This document shows, piece by piece, positions 1-8,126 of a DNA stretch of 64,000 nucleotides. Made by a program: the position numbers and the translations under genes. The notes beneath the pieces were generated by a model that was not told where the DNA came from, ran no database searches, and worked only from the letters and a program-made list of their open reading frames with translations. The DNA is from VRUE01 sp035605695 (GTDB lineage Bacteria > Actinomycetota > Thermoleophilia > Solirubrobacterales > 70-9), in NCBI GenBank assembly GCA_035605695.1, contig DATNGZ010000040.1, positions 3,628-67,627 on the forward strand. Direction: 5' to 3'. Position 1 is the stretch's first letter, and each line of letters begins with the position of its first letter.

Positions 1-270
1 CCGACCTGGTTGATCGTCAAGCAGGGCGGTCGTTTCGGTGGCAGCCTGGTTTCGATCCCGCTACGCGACTGCGCCGCGGCGGCCGGCAGGGTTTGGGTTG
101 CCCACGGCCGCGAGACGATCCGCAGTTCTCCTGTGGTCGACCCGACTCGCCCGCTGTTGCGCGAGCACGAGCTGACGATCAGTGCTCACTATGGCATCAG
201 CGAGCGAGTCGGCCGCGCCGCTGAAGTGGCTGGCCGCGCCGAGGGGTCCATTACCTCTAAGCCCGCCTAG
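1..270 (+). CDS. PRC-barrel-like protein, C-terminal part (5' end outside window)
   Basis: The frame is open from base 1 to a TAG stop and encodes 89 residues, so the start lies upstream of the window. The fragment has the pattern of a PRC-barrel domain: a strand run ending in WLIVKQGG, a central VWVAHGRETIRSSPVV segment resembling the 'v.yskeqvkdaP.v' part of the family, and a terminal HYGI. PRC-barrel proteins in soil actinobacteria are usually small cytosolic stress or RNA-associated proteins of unknown function. Assignment rests on pattern similarity only. Confidence 0.45.
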   Translation, partial: PTWLIVKQGGRFGGSLVSIPLRDCAAAAGRVWVAHGRETIRSSPVVDPTRPLLREHELTISAHYGISERVGRAAEVAGRAEGSITSKPA

Positions 271-338
271 CAGCGTTTCTTTCTCGTCACATTTCCGTTT
301 TAGCGTGCGCCACTCAGATCCCTACGAAGGAGCGAGCG

Positions 339-551
339 ATGTGCGTGAAGCGAGTACTTGCAATGTCGGCGGTGGCGGTCTTGGTAATAGCCGGTCCGGT
401 TTCGGCTGGCGGGTGTGGCGGTAGCTCATCCGGAGGAAGCAACGAAACCGCGCAGCAATCCAAAAACGCCGCGGCGACAACCGGCGACAAAGCGATGAAG
501 CATGACGACGGTGCGATGAGGGACGATCACGGCGCGGCGATGAGCCACTGA
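339..551 (+). CDS. Small His/Met-rich predicted lipoprotein
   Basis: A 70-residue product with an AAGGAG ribosome site about 8 nt before ATG. It has a basic N-end, a hydrophobic stretch at about residues 6-22, and a Cys after SAGG that could be lipidated, although the lipobox is imperfect (Ala at -3). The mature part is Ser/Gly/Asn-rich and ends in a His/Met/Asp-rich tail (MKHDDGAMRDDHGAAMSH). Such tails bind copper or other soft metals in many exported proteins; that role is inferred here. It lies 49 bp before dipZ in the same direction, so it may share the thiol-redox or metal context. Confidence 0.55.
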   Translation: MCVKRVLAMSAVAVLVIAGPVSAGGCGGSSSGGSNETAQQSKNAAATTGDKAMKHDDGAMRDDHGAAMSH

Positions 552-600
552 GCCGGTCGCCGTCATCTCTTCGTAATCCTCGGGTGGGAAGGTTGAGCCC

Positions 601-2355
601 ATGGTCCTGCTGATGCTGTTCGGCTTCGTCGCGGGCGCGGGGACCGCGCTCTCACCCTGCGTGCTGCCGGTGCTGCCGATCGCGCTGTCGGCCGGCGCTA
701 CCGGGGGACGGCGGCGTCCGCTCGGCATCGTTGTCGGACTGGCCGTCTCCTTCACCTTTGCCACGGTCGGTCTCGTTTACGTGATCTCGGCTCTGGGTCT
801 GCCTAATGATCTGCTGCGCGAGCTGGCGATCGGGGTGCTGCTCGCCTTCGGGCTAACGCTGATGATTCCGCCCCTCGCCGACCGGGTCGAGGCATGGCTG
901 AGCCGCATTGCAAGCCGCGCCGGAGTCGCTGGGGGAAGCGGGGACGGCTTTTGGTCGGGGACGGCTGTCGGCGCCAGTCTCGGCATCGTCTACGCGCCCT
1001 GCGCCGGCCCGATCCTGGCAGGGGTGATCGTCGTCTCCGCCTCGCAGCCGTTCACCGGCGGGCGCCTTGCGGTGGCGCTCAGTTACGGGATCGGCTCCGC
1101 CGCCGTCCTCTACTTCCTGATGCTGGGAGGGCGGCGATTGGTCGCGCCGCTCGCTCGCCGCGGCGGTGCACTGCAGGTCGCGATGGGCGCCGTGATGGTC
1201 GTCGTCGCGCTGGCGATGCTGGGTAACTACGACGTCAAGTTCCAGAACAAGATCGCGAGCTCCCTGCCCAGCTTTCTCGTCAACCCAACTGAAGGCCTTG
1301 AGGACTCGGCTTCGGCCCAAGCTGCTCTCAGCGACGTCCGCGGCGAATCTCCGCACGGCGTTGGCGGGGCGGCGGCGAGCGCGCCGCAGCCAAGGACGGC
1401 CGCAAATGGACGGACGAGCCTGCAGGTGCTCGGCACCGCCCCCGGATTCGTCGGCAATCAGCGCTGGTTCAACACCCCCGCCGACCAGCCGCTGACGCTG
1501 AAGTCGCTGCGTGGCCGAGTCGTCCTGGTCGACTTCTGGACCTACAGCTGCATCAACTGCCTGCGCACGCTGCCCTACCTGACGGCCTGGGATGCGAAGT
1601 ACCGCAAGGACGGCCTGACGATCGTCGGCGTCCACTCGCCCGAGTTCCCCTTTGAGAAGGAGGCGAGCAATGTCGAGGAAGCGATCGAGCGCAATGGGAT
1701 CCACTATCCGGTCGCCCAGGACAACGATCTGGCGACTTGGAGCGCGTACGGCAACCAGTACTGGCCGGCCGAGTACTTCATCGACGCCCAGGGGCGGGTC
1801 CGGTACGCCCACTTCGGTGAGGGTGAGTACGGAAAGAAGGAGCAGATCATTCGCCAGCTGCTGGCCGAAGCGGGCAGGAAGGTTTCGGGGCAAGAGACCC
1901 GGGTTCATGCAATCGCCCCTTCGGCGACCGTGACCACTCCCGAGACCTACCTTGGAGCCGCCCGGGCCGAACGCTTCACCAACACGATGCTCTCGCCCGG
2001 CTCGCACGACTTCACCGCCGCGTCGTCACTGCCGGCCGACGAATTCGCTTACCACGGGCGTTGGCGGATCACGCTCGACTCAGCGACGGCCGAGGGCGGA
2101 TCGCTCGACCTCAACTTCGGCGCGAGGCGGGCCTACCTGGTGCTCGGTTCACCGGGGCACCCGCGCACAATGCGGGTTCTGCTCGACGGCCAGCCGATCT
2201 CGCGCGCAGACTCGGGCACTGATGTCCACGGCGGCGTAGTCAGGATCACCGCGCAGCGCCTCTACAACCTGGTTGACCTGCCTCGGGTCGAGAATCACGT
2301 CCTGACCCTGGTCCCGCAAGCGGGGGTGATGGGCTATGCCTTCACCTTCGGCTAG
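601..2355 (+). CDS. dipZ: DipZ-type cytochrome c biogenesis / thiol-disulfide protein
   Basis: A 584-residue membrane protein with the DipZ architecture. The N-terminal CcdA-like region (about residues 1-205) has several membrane segments and two conserved Cys motifs, ALSPCVLPVLP near residue 20 and YAPCAGP near 140. An extracytoplasmic redoxin domain (about 270-420) carries C317-I-N-C320 in FWTYSCINCLRT. A C-terminal beta-rich domain typical of DipZ follows. The family moves reducing equivalents across the membrane to exported thioredoxin-like targets. The ATG at 601 is followed at once by the first membrane segment. The response regulator gene follows with a short gap or slight overlap. Confidence 0.9.
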   Translation: MVLLMLFGFVAGAGTALSPCVLPVLPIALSAGATGGRRRPLGIVVGLAVSFTFATVGLVYVISALGLPNDLLRELAIGVLLAFGLTLMIPPLADRVEAWLSRIASRAGVAGGSGDGFWSGTAVGASLGIVYAPCAGPILAGVIVVSASQPFTGGRLAVALSYGIGSAAVLYFLMLGGRRLVAPLARRGGALQVAMGAVMVVVALAMLGNYDVKFQNKIASSLPSFLVNPTEGLEDSASAQAALSDVRGESPHGVGGAAASAPQPRTAANGRTSLQVLGTAPGFVGNQRWFNTPADQPLTLKSLRGRVVLVDFWTYSCINCLRTLPYLTAWDAKYRKDGLTIVGVHSPEFPFEKEASNVEEAIERNGIHYPVAQDNDLATWSAYGNQYWPAEYFIDAQGRVRYAHFGEGEYGKKEQIIRQLLAEAGRKVSGQETRVHAIAPSATVTTPETYLGAARAERFTNTMLSPGSHDFTAASSLPADEFAYHGRWRITLDSATAEGGSLDLNFGARRAYLVLGSPGHPRTMRVLLDGQPISRADSGTDVHGGVVRITAQRLYNLVDLPRVENHVLTLVPQAGVMGYAFTFG

Positions 2356-2377
2356 CCCAACCGCGACAATCGAGCGC

Positions 2378-3079
2378 ATGGCCGCGGCCTCGCATGGCAC
2401 GGTGCTCATTGTCGATGACGAGCCGACGATCGTCGAGGTCGTCGGCCGCTATCTACAGCGGGCCGGATACGAGACCCTCGAAGCGACAGACGGTACCGAG
2501 GCGATGCAGATTGCCGAGAGGGGCAATCCCGATTTGGTCGTGCTCGACGTGATGCTGCCGGGGTTCGATGGGATCGAGGTGATGCGGAGGCTGCACGAAC
2601 GACCGGGTAAGCCGGTACCGGTGATCCTGCTGACCGCCCGCGGCGAGGAGTCAGACCGCCTCGTTGGCCTGCGGCGCGGCGCCGACGACTACGTGGTCAA
2701 GCCCTTCTCGCCAAAGGAACTGGTGGCACGCGTCGATGCGGTGCTGCGCCGGGTCTTGCCGCCGGCCGAAGAGGCGGCGGTGCCGATCGAGGTCGGGCCG
2801 CTGCGCATCGACCCGGCGATGCGGACGGTCACCCTCGACGGCGAGGAGATTGCTTTGACCCAACGCGAGTTCGACCTGCTCGCCTACCTCGCTGCCAATC
2901 CTGGCCAGGTCTTCTCGCGCGACCAGCTGATGGAGGCAGTCTGGGATTACCCCTCCTTCAACGACACCAGCACGGTCACCGTCCACGTCCGCCGCCTACG
3001 CGCCAAGCTGGGTGACGATCCTTCCAAGCCCCGCTTCATTGAGACGGTCTGGGGCGTGGGCTACAGGTTGCGGCCATGA
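2378..3079 (+). CDS. OmpR/PhoB-family response regulator
   Basis: About 233 residues. A receiver domain occupies residues 7-120: acidic pair DD at 13-14, phospho-acceptor D57 in VVLDVML, the switch Thr in LLTAR and Lys in VVKPFSPKE. A winged-helix DNA-binding domain ends in TVTVHVRRLRAKLGD...WGVGYRL. I chose ATG 2378 because it leaves the usual short leader before TVLIVDDEP; an in-frame ATG at 2336 would add 14 residues and overlap dipZ by 20 nt. It overlaps the downstream kinase by ATGA, so the two form a classic two-component operon. Neighbouring dipZ could be a target, but nothing in the sequence proves it. Confidence 0.92.
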   Translation: MAAASHGTVLIVDDEPTIVEVVGRYLQRAGYETLEATDGTEAMQIAERGNPDLVVLDVMLPGFDGIEVMRRLHERPGKPVPVILLTARGEESDRLVGLRRGADDYVVKPFSPKELVARVDAVLRRVLPPAEEAAVPIEVGPLRIDPAMRTVTLDGEEIALTQREFDLLAYLAANPGQVFSRDQLMEAVWDYPSFNDTSTVTVHVRRLRAKLGDDPSKPRFIETVWGVGYRLRP

Positions 3080-3927
3080 AGCGCGCCGCCGTAATCGCAA
3101 TCGCCGCCTTCCTCGCTGGCGCCGCGGCCGTCGCCGTGCCGCACTGGATGGGGGTAGCGCAAGTGGTGCTGGTCGCCCTGGCCCTGGCCGGCGCGGCTCT
3201 CGCCGCCGCCCTCGCGGTTCGTCTCGCGATGGAGGAGCGTTCGCGTCGCCAGATCGAGGAGGCGCGTCGGCAGATGGTTGCGGCCGTCTCCCACGACCTG
3301 CGCACACCACTTGCCTCTTTGCGGCTGCTGGTCGAGGCGATCGACGATGGCGTTGCCACGGGTGAGACGCGCGAGCGTTATCTGGGCGAGATGCGCACCC
3401 ACGTCGATGTGCTGACAGCGCTGATCGACGATCTCTTCGAGCTCTCGCGGATCGAGGCGGGGGAGATCTCCTGGACGATGCACCAGGTCGAGCTGCGCGA
3501 GCTAATCGACGACACGGTCGCCGCGATGCGAACGCCGGCTGAGGCCCGCGGGGTCGCGCTCACTGTTGAGCTGCCGTCCCACGAGGTGCTGGCGCAGGCC
3601 AACGCCGAGAAGGTCCAGCGCGTCCTCTTCAACCTGATCCAGAACGCGATTCGCCACACCCCGGCCGATGGCAGCGTCACGGTCAGGGCGCGCAACGCCG
3701 GCGGCGGGGTCGAGATCGAGGTCGCCGACGAGGGCGAGGGCATCGCGCCAGCCGACGGCCAGCGTGTCTTCGACGCCTTCTACCGCGGCGAAGAGTCGCG
3801 CAGCGAGGACGGCGCAGGCCTAGGTTTGGCAATCTCGCGCGCCATAGTCGAGGCCCATGGCGGCCGCATCTGGCTCGAGGACGGGGCGCCAGGCACCCGC
3901 ATCCGCTTCACCCTTCGCCCCGCCTGA
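3076..3927 (+). CDS. Sensor histidine kinase
   Basis: A 283-residue kinase. Two closely spaced membrane segments (about residues 3-22 and 26-48) leave almost no extracellular loop, so the stimulus is probably sensed in the membrane or cytoplasm. The HisKA domain carries H73 in AAVSHDLRTPL. The ATPase domain shows an N box (NLIQNAIRHTP), G1 box (DEGEGI) and G2 box (GAGLGLAIS). The start overlaps the response regulator stop (ATGA), implying translational coupling and cognate pairing. It is short for the family because a HAMP or PAS domain is absent. It ends 19 bp from the convergent acyl-CoA dehydrogenase gene. Confidence 0.93.
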   Translation: MKRAAVIAIAAFLAGAAAVAVPHWMGVAQVVLVALALAGAALAAALAVRLAMEERSRRQIEEARRQMVAAVSHDLRTPLASLRLLVEAIDDGVATGETRERYLGEMRTHVDVLTALIDDLFELSRIEAGEISWTMHQVELRELIDDTVAAMRTPAEARGVALTVELPSHEVLAQANAEKVQRVLFNLIQNAIRHTPADGSVTVRARNAGGGVEIEVADEGEGIAPADGQRVFDAFYRGEESRSEDGAGLGLAISRAIVEAHGGRIWLEDGAPGTRIRFTLRPA

Positions 3928-3946
3928 CCCTCGCCCCCCGACCCGA

Positions 3947-5092
3947 CTAGCAACCCAGTTGGCGGGCTATCACCATCTGCTGCACCTCGTCGGTGCCCTC
4001 GCCGATGGTGAGGATCTTGGCGTCGCGATAGAAGCGGCAGACCGGATACTCCTCGATGAAGCCGTAGCCGCCATGGATCTGTACCGCCTCCTCCGTCGCC
4101 CGGACCGCGAGGCGGCCGGTAATCAGCTTTGCCTGGGCAGCGGTGAGGGTGAACGACGCGCCCGCGTCCTTCTCCAGCGCCGCTCGCCAGGTGAGCAGGC
4201 GGGCCGCCTCGATCTGAGCCGAGAGATCGGCGATCTTGGCCTGGATCGACTGGAACTTGGAGATCGCCTGGCCAAACGCCTGGCGCTCCTTGGCGTAGGA
4301 GATCGCCTCGTCAAGCGCGCCCTGCGCGAGCCCCACGCCCATAGCTGCAACCCCAATCCGGCCTCCATCGAGGATGTGAAGAAAGTTCTTGAAGCCCTCA
4401 CCCCGACGCCCGAGCAGGTTCCCCTCAGGCACCCGGCAGTCCTCGAAGCTGAGCGGCCGCGTATCCGAAGCGTTCCAACCCATCTTCCGGTACCCCTCGC
4501 CAATCTCATACCCCGGCGTCCCGTTGGGCACGATCAAATTGGAGATCTCCTTGCGCCCATTCGCCTCGCCGGTAACAGCAGTGATCGAGACGCATCCAGA
4601 GATGTCCGTCCCCGAGTTCGTAATGAACTGCTTAGCCCCGTTGACGACCCATTCCCCACCATCGAGCTTTGCTGTAGTCCGCACGTTCCCAGCATCCGAC
4701 CCAGCCTCAGGCTCAGTCAGCCCAAACGAGGCAAGCCGTTCCCCGGTGCACAAGCGCGGAAGCCACTCACTCTTCTGCTCGTCGCTGCCCCAGAGATAGA
4801 TAGGCATCGTCCCCAAAGAGGTGTGCGCGGCCATCGTGATGCAGACCGAAGAATCGATCCGCGCAAGCTCTTCAACAGCGAGCACGTAAGAGAGCGTGTC
4901 CGCACCGCCCCCGCCGTACTCCTGCGGGAACGGAATCCCCATGAGTCCCAGTCCCCCGAGCTTGCCGACGATCTCGTAGGGAAAGCTCTTCGTTCGGTCC
5001 AGCTCCTCGGCAACGGGCTTCACCTCGGCAAGCGCAAACTCCCGCACCGTGTCCCGAAGAAGCTTCTGCTCGTCAGAAAGATCGAAGTTCAT
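3947..5092 (-). CDS. Acyl-CoA dehydrogenase
   Basis: A 381-residue flavoenzyme from ATG at 5092. Longer in-frame readings to 5173 would translate the intergenic hairpin, and homology begins at MNFDLSDEQKLLRDTVREF. It catalyses alpha,beta-dehydrogenation of acyl-CoA with FAD, passing electrons to ETF. Family marks include the FGLTEPEAGSDAG loop, GRIGVAAMGVGLAQGALDEA, the QIHGGYGFIEEYPVCRFYRD helix region, and the putative catalytic Glu in IGEGTDEVQ near the C-terminus. Substrate chain length or branching cannot be set from sequence alone. EtfBA and ETF-QO, its likely electron acceptors, are encoded about 10 kb away. Confidence 0.93.
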   Translation of the reverse strand: MNFDLSDEQKLLRDTVREFALAEVKPVAEELDRTKSFPYEIVGKLGGLGLMGIPFPQEYGGGGADTLSYVLAVEELARIDSSVCITMAAHTSLGTMPIYLWGSDEQKSEWLPRLCTGERLASFGLTEPEAGSDAGNVRTTAKLDGGEWVVNGAKQFITNSGTDISGCVSITAVTGEANGRKEISNLIVPNGTPGYEIGEGYRKMGWNASDTRPLSFEDCRVPEGNLLGRRGEGFKNFLHILDGGRIGVAAMGVGLAQGALDEAISYAKERQAFGQAISKFQSIQAKIADLSAQIEAARLLTWRAALEKDAGASFTLTAAQAKLITGRLAVRATEEAVQIHGGYGFIEEYPVCRFYRDAKILTIGEGTDEVQQMVIARQLGC

Positions 5093-5120
5093 GGGCGGCA
5101 GCCTATTGAGCCTGGAGAAG

Positions 5121-5235
5121 AGGGGCGGGGGTGTCCCTCCGGGCAGCGGCGTCCTGGTTTTCGCACAGATCACTCGGCGAGAGCCGTAGCGCGCCAGGCG
5201 AAAACCCCAGCAACCGGAGGGACACCCCCGCCCCT
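5121..5235. repeat. Long nested inverted repeat between aldehyde and acyl-CoA dehydrogenase genes
   Basis: A perfect 22-bp inverted repeat (arms 5121-5142 and 5214-5235, starting AGGGGCGGGGG) encloses a second one (GGTTTTCGC at 5156-5164 with GCGAAAACC at 5198-5206). In the direction of the aldehyde dehydrogenase gene, the first arm begins 9 bases after its stop. It could act as a transcript-end hairpin or be a palindromic repeat element; no U-tract follows. Confidence 0.75.
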
Positions 5236-5243
5236 CCCACCGC

Positions 5244-6680
5244 TCAAAGTTGCAGGCTCTTCACCTGCAGTAGCTCCTCGATGGCGTATCGGCCGTTCTC
5301 TCGACCATGTCCGGACTGCTTGTAGCCGCCGAAGGGGGCGAGAGGGTTAAACGCCCCACCGTTGATCTCGATCTGCCCAGTACGAATCTTCTTAGCCACC
5401 CCGATCGCCCGCTCCTGATCGGCGGACCAAACCCCGCCAGCCAGCCCATAGGCGGTGTCATTGGCAATCCGCACCGCGTCGTCCTCGCCGTCGTAAGGCT
5501 GGATCGCCAGCACCGGCCCGAAGATCTCCTCCTGGGCAATAGTCATCTCCGGCGTCACGTCGGAGAAGACGGTGGGGCGGACGAAGTAGCCCTTGTCTAG
5601 GCCCTCCGGCGCAGCAGCGCCGCCGGTGACGAGCTTCGCCCCTTCTGCCTCACCCTTCTCGATGTAGCCACGAACCCGCTCACGCTGCACCTCCGAGACA
5701 AGCGGCCCAAGCCGGGTCGATTCCTCAAACGGGTCGCCCGGCGTAAAGCTCTCGGCGGCCTGTTTGGCGATCTGCTCCGCTTCGGCGAGCTTCTCGTGTG
5801 GCACCAGCATCCGGGTCAGGGCGCTGCAGGTCTGACCCGAGTTGAGGTAGCACTTGCCGACCCCATCGGGCACGGCCTTACTCAGGTCGGCGTCGTCGAG
5901 GATCACGTTGGGCGACTTGCCACCGAGCTCCATCGCGACCGGCTTCACCGTCGCCGAGGCCAGCTCGGAGACGCGGCGCCCGGCCCGGGTCGAGCCGGTG
6001 AAGGAGACCATGTCGACGCCGGGGTGGCCGGCGATCGCCTCGCCGACGACGGGTCCGGTGCCGGTGACCAGGTTGAAGACGCCGGCGGGAAGGCCGGCGG
6101 CCTCGATCACCTCGGCGAGGATGAAGGCGTTGAGCGGCACGACCTCGCTCGGCTTCAGCACCACAGTGCAGCCGGCGGCCAGGGCGGGGGCGACCTTGCA
6201 GGCGATCTGGTTCAGCGGATAGTTCCAGGGGGTGATCGCGCCGAGCACGCCGACCGGCTCGCGCAGCACCCGCGAGTTGCCGATCTCCTCTTCCCAGCGG
6301 ACTTCCTCCATCAGCTTCGGCATCGCCCCGAATTGAGCGATCGGGAGGCCGGCTTGGATCATCTTGCTCAGGGTCAGCGGCATGCCGAGCTCCTGGGAGA
6401 TCGTCGCCGCGATCTCATCCATGCGCTCAGCGAGGCCGGCGGAGATTGCGCTGAGGTAGCCGGCGCGCTCCTCGCGCGAAGTCTGGGACCAGGACTCAAA
6501 GGCGTCGCGCGCCGCAATCACGGCGCGGTCAGCGTCTGCGGCTGAGCAGGCGGAGATCGTCCCCATCGCCTCCTCGGTGGTCGAGTTGATCACCTCGAGC
6601 GTCTCAGCGCTCTCGGGCTCAACCCACTCGCCGCCGATGAAGATCTTCTCGCGAACCTGAGTCTCCGCTGCAGTCGCCAT
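5244..6680 (-). CDS. NAD(P)-dependent aldehyde dehydrogenase
   Basis: A 478-residue enzyme of the ALDH superfamily that oxidises an aldehyde to the carboxylic acid. ATG 6680 is preceded by a strong AAGGAGG; further upstream codons are noise. Motifs: TPWNYPLNQIACKVAPALAA and LKPSEV (cofactor site), FTGSTRAGRRV (turn), MELGGKSPN with the general-base Glu, and NSGQTCSALTR with the nucleophile Cys. The C-terminal AFGGYKQSGHGRENG-like oligomerisation region is present. The HxlR regulator gene is 49 bp upstream on the same strand and may control it. The exact aldehyde is unknown. Confidence 0.93.
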   Translation of the reverse strand: MATAAETQVREKIFIGGEWVEPESAETLEVINSTTEEAMGTISACSAADADRAVIAARDAFESWSQTSREERAGYLSAISAGLAERMDEIAATISQELGMPLTLSKMIQAGLPIAQFGAMPKLMEEVRWEEEIGNSRVLREPVGVLGAITPWNYPLNQIACKVAPALAAGCTVVLKPSEVVPLNAFILAEVIEAAGLPAGVFNLVTGTGPVVGEAIAGHPGVDMVSFTGSTRAGRRVSELASATVKPVAMELGGKSPNVILDDADLSKAVPDGVGKCYLNSGQTCSALTRMLVPHEKLAEAEQIAKQAAESFTPGDPFEESTRLGPLVSEVQRERVRGYIEKGEAEGAKLVTGGAAAPEGLDKGYFVRPTVFSDVTPEMTIAQEEIFGPVLAIQPYDGEDDAVRIANDTAYGLAGGVWSADQERAIGVAKKIRTGQIEINGGAFNPLAPFGGYKQSGHGRENGRYAIEELLQVKSLQL

Positions 6681-6729
6681 TCCAAACCCTCCTTGTCGCT
6701 TTGTGCCGTCCTGGCCGCCCAGCCAAAAG

Positions 6730-7236
6730 CTAGCGCGCGGCGAGCGCCTCGGCGTTACCGGTCGCTTGCTCGAGGCCTGGACCGGGGACTGGCCTGGCAT
6801 CGCGCGCGTGCAGGACCTTGCCGCACTTTTCGCAGATGCCGCGATCGCTGACGCCGCCGCCGCACTCCTTGTGGACGATAAGCATCGGCGGTCCGTTGGG
6901 ATCGGGGGAATAGCGATCGCCCCAGGCGAGCAGGGCGACGAGGGCGGGCCAGAGGCCAAGCCCCTTCTCGGTGAGGAAGTACTCGAACCGCTCAGGGCTC
7001 TGCTGATAGGCGCGCCGCTCGAGGATGTCCTCCTCGATCAGGCGCTGCAGGCGGGCCGAGAGCACGTTGCGGGCGACGCCGAGCCCCTTCTGCAGCTCGT
7101 CAAAGCGCCGCCGGCCGTTCATCACGTCGCGCACTATCAGCAGTGACCAGCGCTCGCCGACCACCTCCAGCGATCGAGCGATCGAGCAGATCTGACCCGG
7201 ATAGTCGTTGCGCAGCACAACGTGATCCTCGCACAC
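6730..7236 (-). CDS. HxlR-family transcriptional regulator
   Basis: A 168-residue protein starting at GTG 7236. The first two thirds is a winged helix of the HxlR/MarR-like type: CSIARSLEVVGERWSLLIVRD, FDELQKGLGVARNVLSARLQ and the wing ERRAYQQSPERFEYFLTEKG. Cys17 near the N-terminus matches the redox-sensitive Cys common in HxlR proteins. The C-terminal part has a zinc-ribbon-like pattern (C-x9-C-x2-C in CGGGVSDRGICEKCGK). Two identical 15-bp inverted repeats directly upstream (7240-7297) look like its operators. It probably regulates itself and the co-directional aldehyde dehydrogenase. Confidence 0.88.
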   Translation of the reverse strand: MCEDHVVLRNDYPGQICSIARSLEVVGERWSLLIVRDVMNGRRRFDELQKGLGVARNVLSARLQRLIEEDILERRAYQQSPERFEYFLTEKGLGLWPALVALLAWGDRYSPDPNGPPMLIVHKECGGGVSDRGICEKCGKVLHARDARPVPGPGLEQATGNAEALAAR

Positions 7237-7239
7237 TGG

Positions 7240-7297
7240 GTTGCGTCAAGCAACTGAGTGAGTTAGGGTCGGTCATATGACAGTTGCGTCAAGCAAC
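7240..7297 (-). promoter_or_regulatory. Paired operator-like repeats upstream of hxlR
   Basis: GTTGCGTCAAGCAAC occurs twice, exactly, at 7240-7254 and 7283-7297. Each copy is itself an inverted repeat (GTTGC / GCAAC). Centre-to-centre spacing is 43 bp, about four helical turns. The first copy ends 3 bases before the GTG of the HxlR gene, as expected for autorepressor sites. Confidence 0.6.
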
Positions 7298-7312
7298 CCA
7301 GGCCCAAAAAGT

Positions 7313-7365
7313 CCGAACTGCATCAAATTTCCAATCTGTCAGGTAGAGAATTTGATGCAGTTCGG
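7313..7365. repeat. Palindromic repeat family A, copy 1 (53 bp)
   Basis: Perfect 17-bp arms (7313-7329, beginning CCGAACTGCATC, and 7349-7365) with a 19-nt loop. A second copy of the same length lies at 63043-63095; its loop matches this one when reverse-complemented at about 14 of 19 bases, so the two are inverted copies of a dispersed element and not independent hairpins. Confidence 0.8.
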
Positions 7366-7553
7366 TTGAGGCCGCGATCGGAGGCGTCCACGATGAGGTT
7401 GATCCCACGACATAGGCATCACCACCGCTCCAAGGCACCGCGAATCTCGATCAGCCAGGCGGAGATCACCGCCGACCTGATCTACCCAGACCCAGCGAGC
7501 CCGCGCGCGGCTCGGCAACGGGGCACCGGCACGCGCGCTCGTGGGGCCGCCAG
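7366..7553. other. Intergenic remainder between repeat A and thioesterase gene
   Basis: With the operator pair and repeat A this completes a 317-bp stretch without a gene. An open frame exists on the plus strand (His/Arg-rich) but has no recognisable domain and no ribosome site. I see no RNA gene here; it presumably holds the promoter of the thioesterase gene. Confidence 0.4.
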
Positions 7554-8120
7554 GTGAGCGCCGAGAGGGTCGCCGCTGACGGCGGCACCGCCGTCGACGC
7601 CGCCCTCGCCTTCGCCGAGTCCAGCCCGGAGACCACCCGCAGCCGCACCCTGGTCTGGCAGGACCCGGTGCCGACCGCGGCGGCTGGGGCGACAATGACC
7701 GGCATCGAGTACATGGAGGCGATCGTCGCCGGCGCGATGCCACCGCCCCCGATCGCGGTGACAATGCGAATGCGCCCGATAGAGATCGGCGACGGCCGTG
7801 CCGTCTTCGAGGGCGAGCCGGGGGAGGAGCACTACAACCCGATCGGCGTCGTCCACGGCGGCTACGCCGCGACCCTGCTCGACTCGGCACTCGGCTGCGC
7901 CGTCCACACGACCCTGCCGGCCGGCGTAGGCTACACCTCGCTCGGCCTCGAGGCCAAGTACGTGCGCCCGATCACCCGCGACACCGGCCGCGTCCTCTGC
8001 GAGGCCAACGTCCTCTACCGCGGCCGTCGCCAGGCCACCGCTGAGGCGAAGCTCACCGCGGCCGAGGGCGGCAAGCTGCTCGCTCACGGCGTGGCGACGC
8101 TGATGATCCTCGGCGGCTGA
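7554..8120 (+). CDS. PaaI-family (hotdog) acyl-CoA thioesterase
   Basis: A 188-residue hotdog-fold protein. The core motif EEHYNPIGVVHGGYAATLLDSALG matches the PaaI/YbgC-like signature N-P-x-G-x-x-H-G-G, with the Asp and Asn/His used in thioester hydrolysis. The segment RTLVWQDPVPTAAAG and MEAIVAGAMPPPPI before it is usual for actinobacterial PaaI-like proteins, which supports GTG 7554 over the internal ATG at 7695. It likely releases CoA from aromatic or short acyl-CoA esters in the cytoplasm. It converges on pepA with 6 bases between the stops. Confidence 0.87.
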   Translation: MSAERVAADGGTAVDAALAFAESSPETTRSRTLVWQDPVPTAAAGATMTGIEYMEAIVAGAMPPPPIAVTMRMRPIEIGDGRAVFEGEPGEEHYNPIGVVHGGYAATLLDSALGCAVHTTLPAGVGYTSLGLEAKYVRPITRDTGRVLCEANVLYRGRRQATAEAKLTAAEGGKLLAHGVATLMILGG

Positions 8121-8126
8121 GCTCGG

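Noticed and set aside
5093..5173. N-terminal extension of the acyl-CoA dehydrogenase
   Set aside because: It would translate one arm of the palindrome and lacks family similarity; ATG 5092 gives the standard N-terminus.
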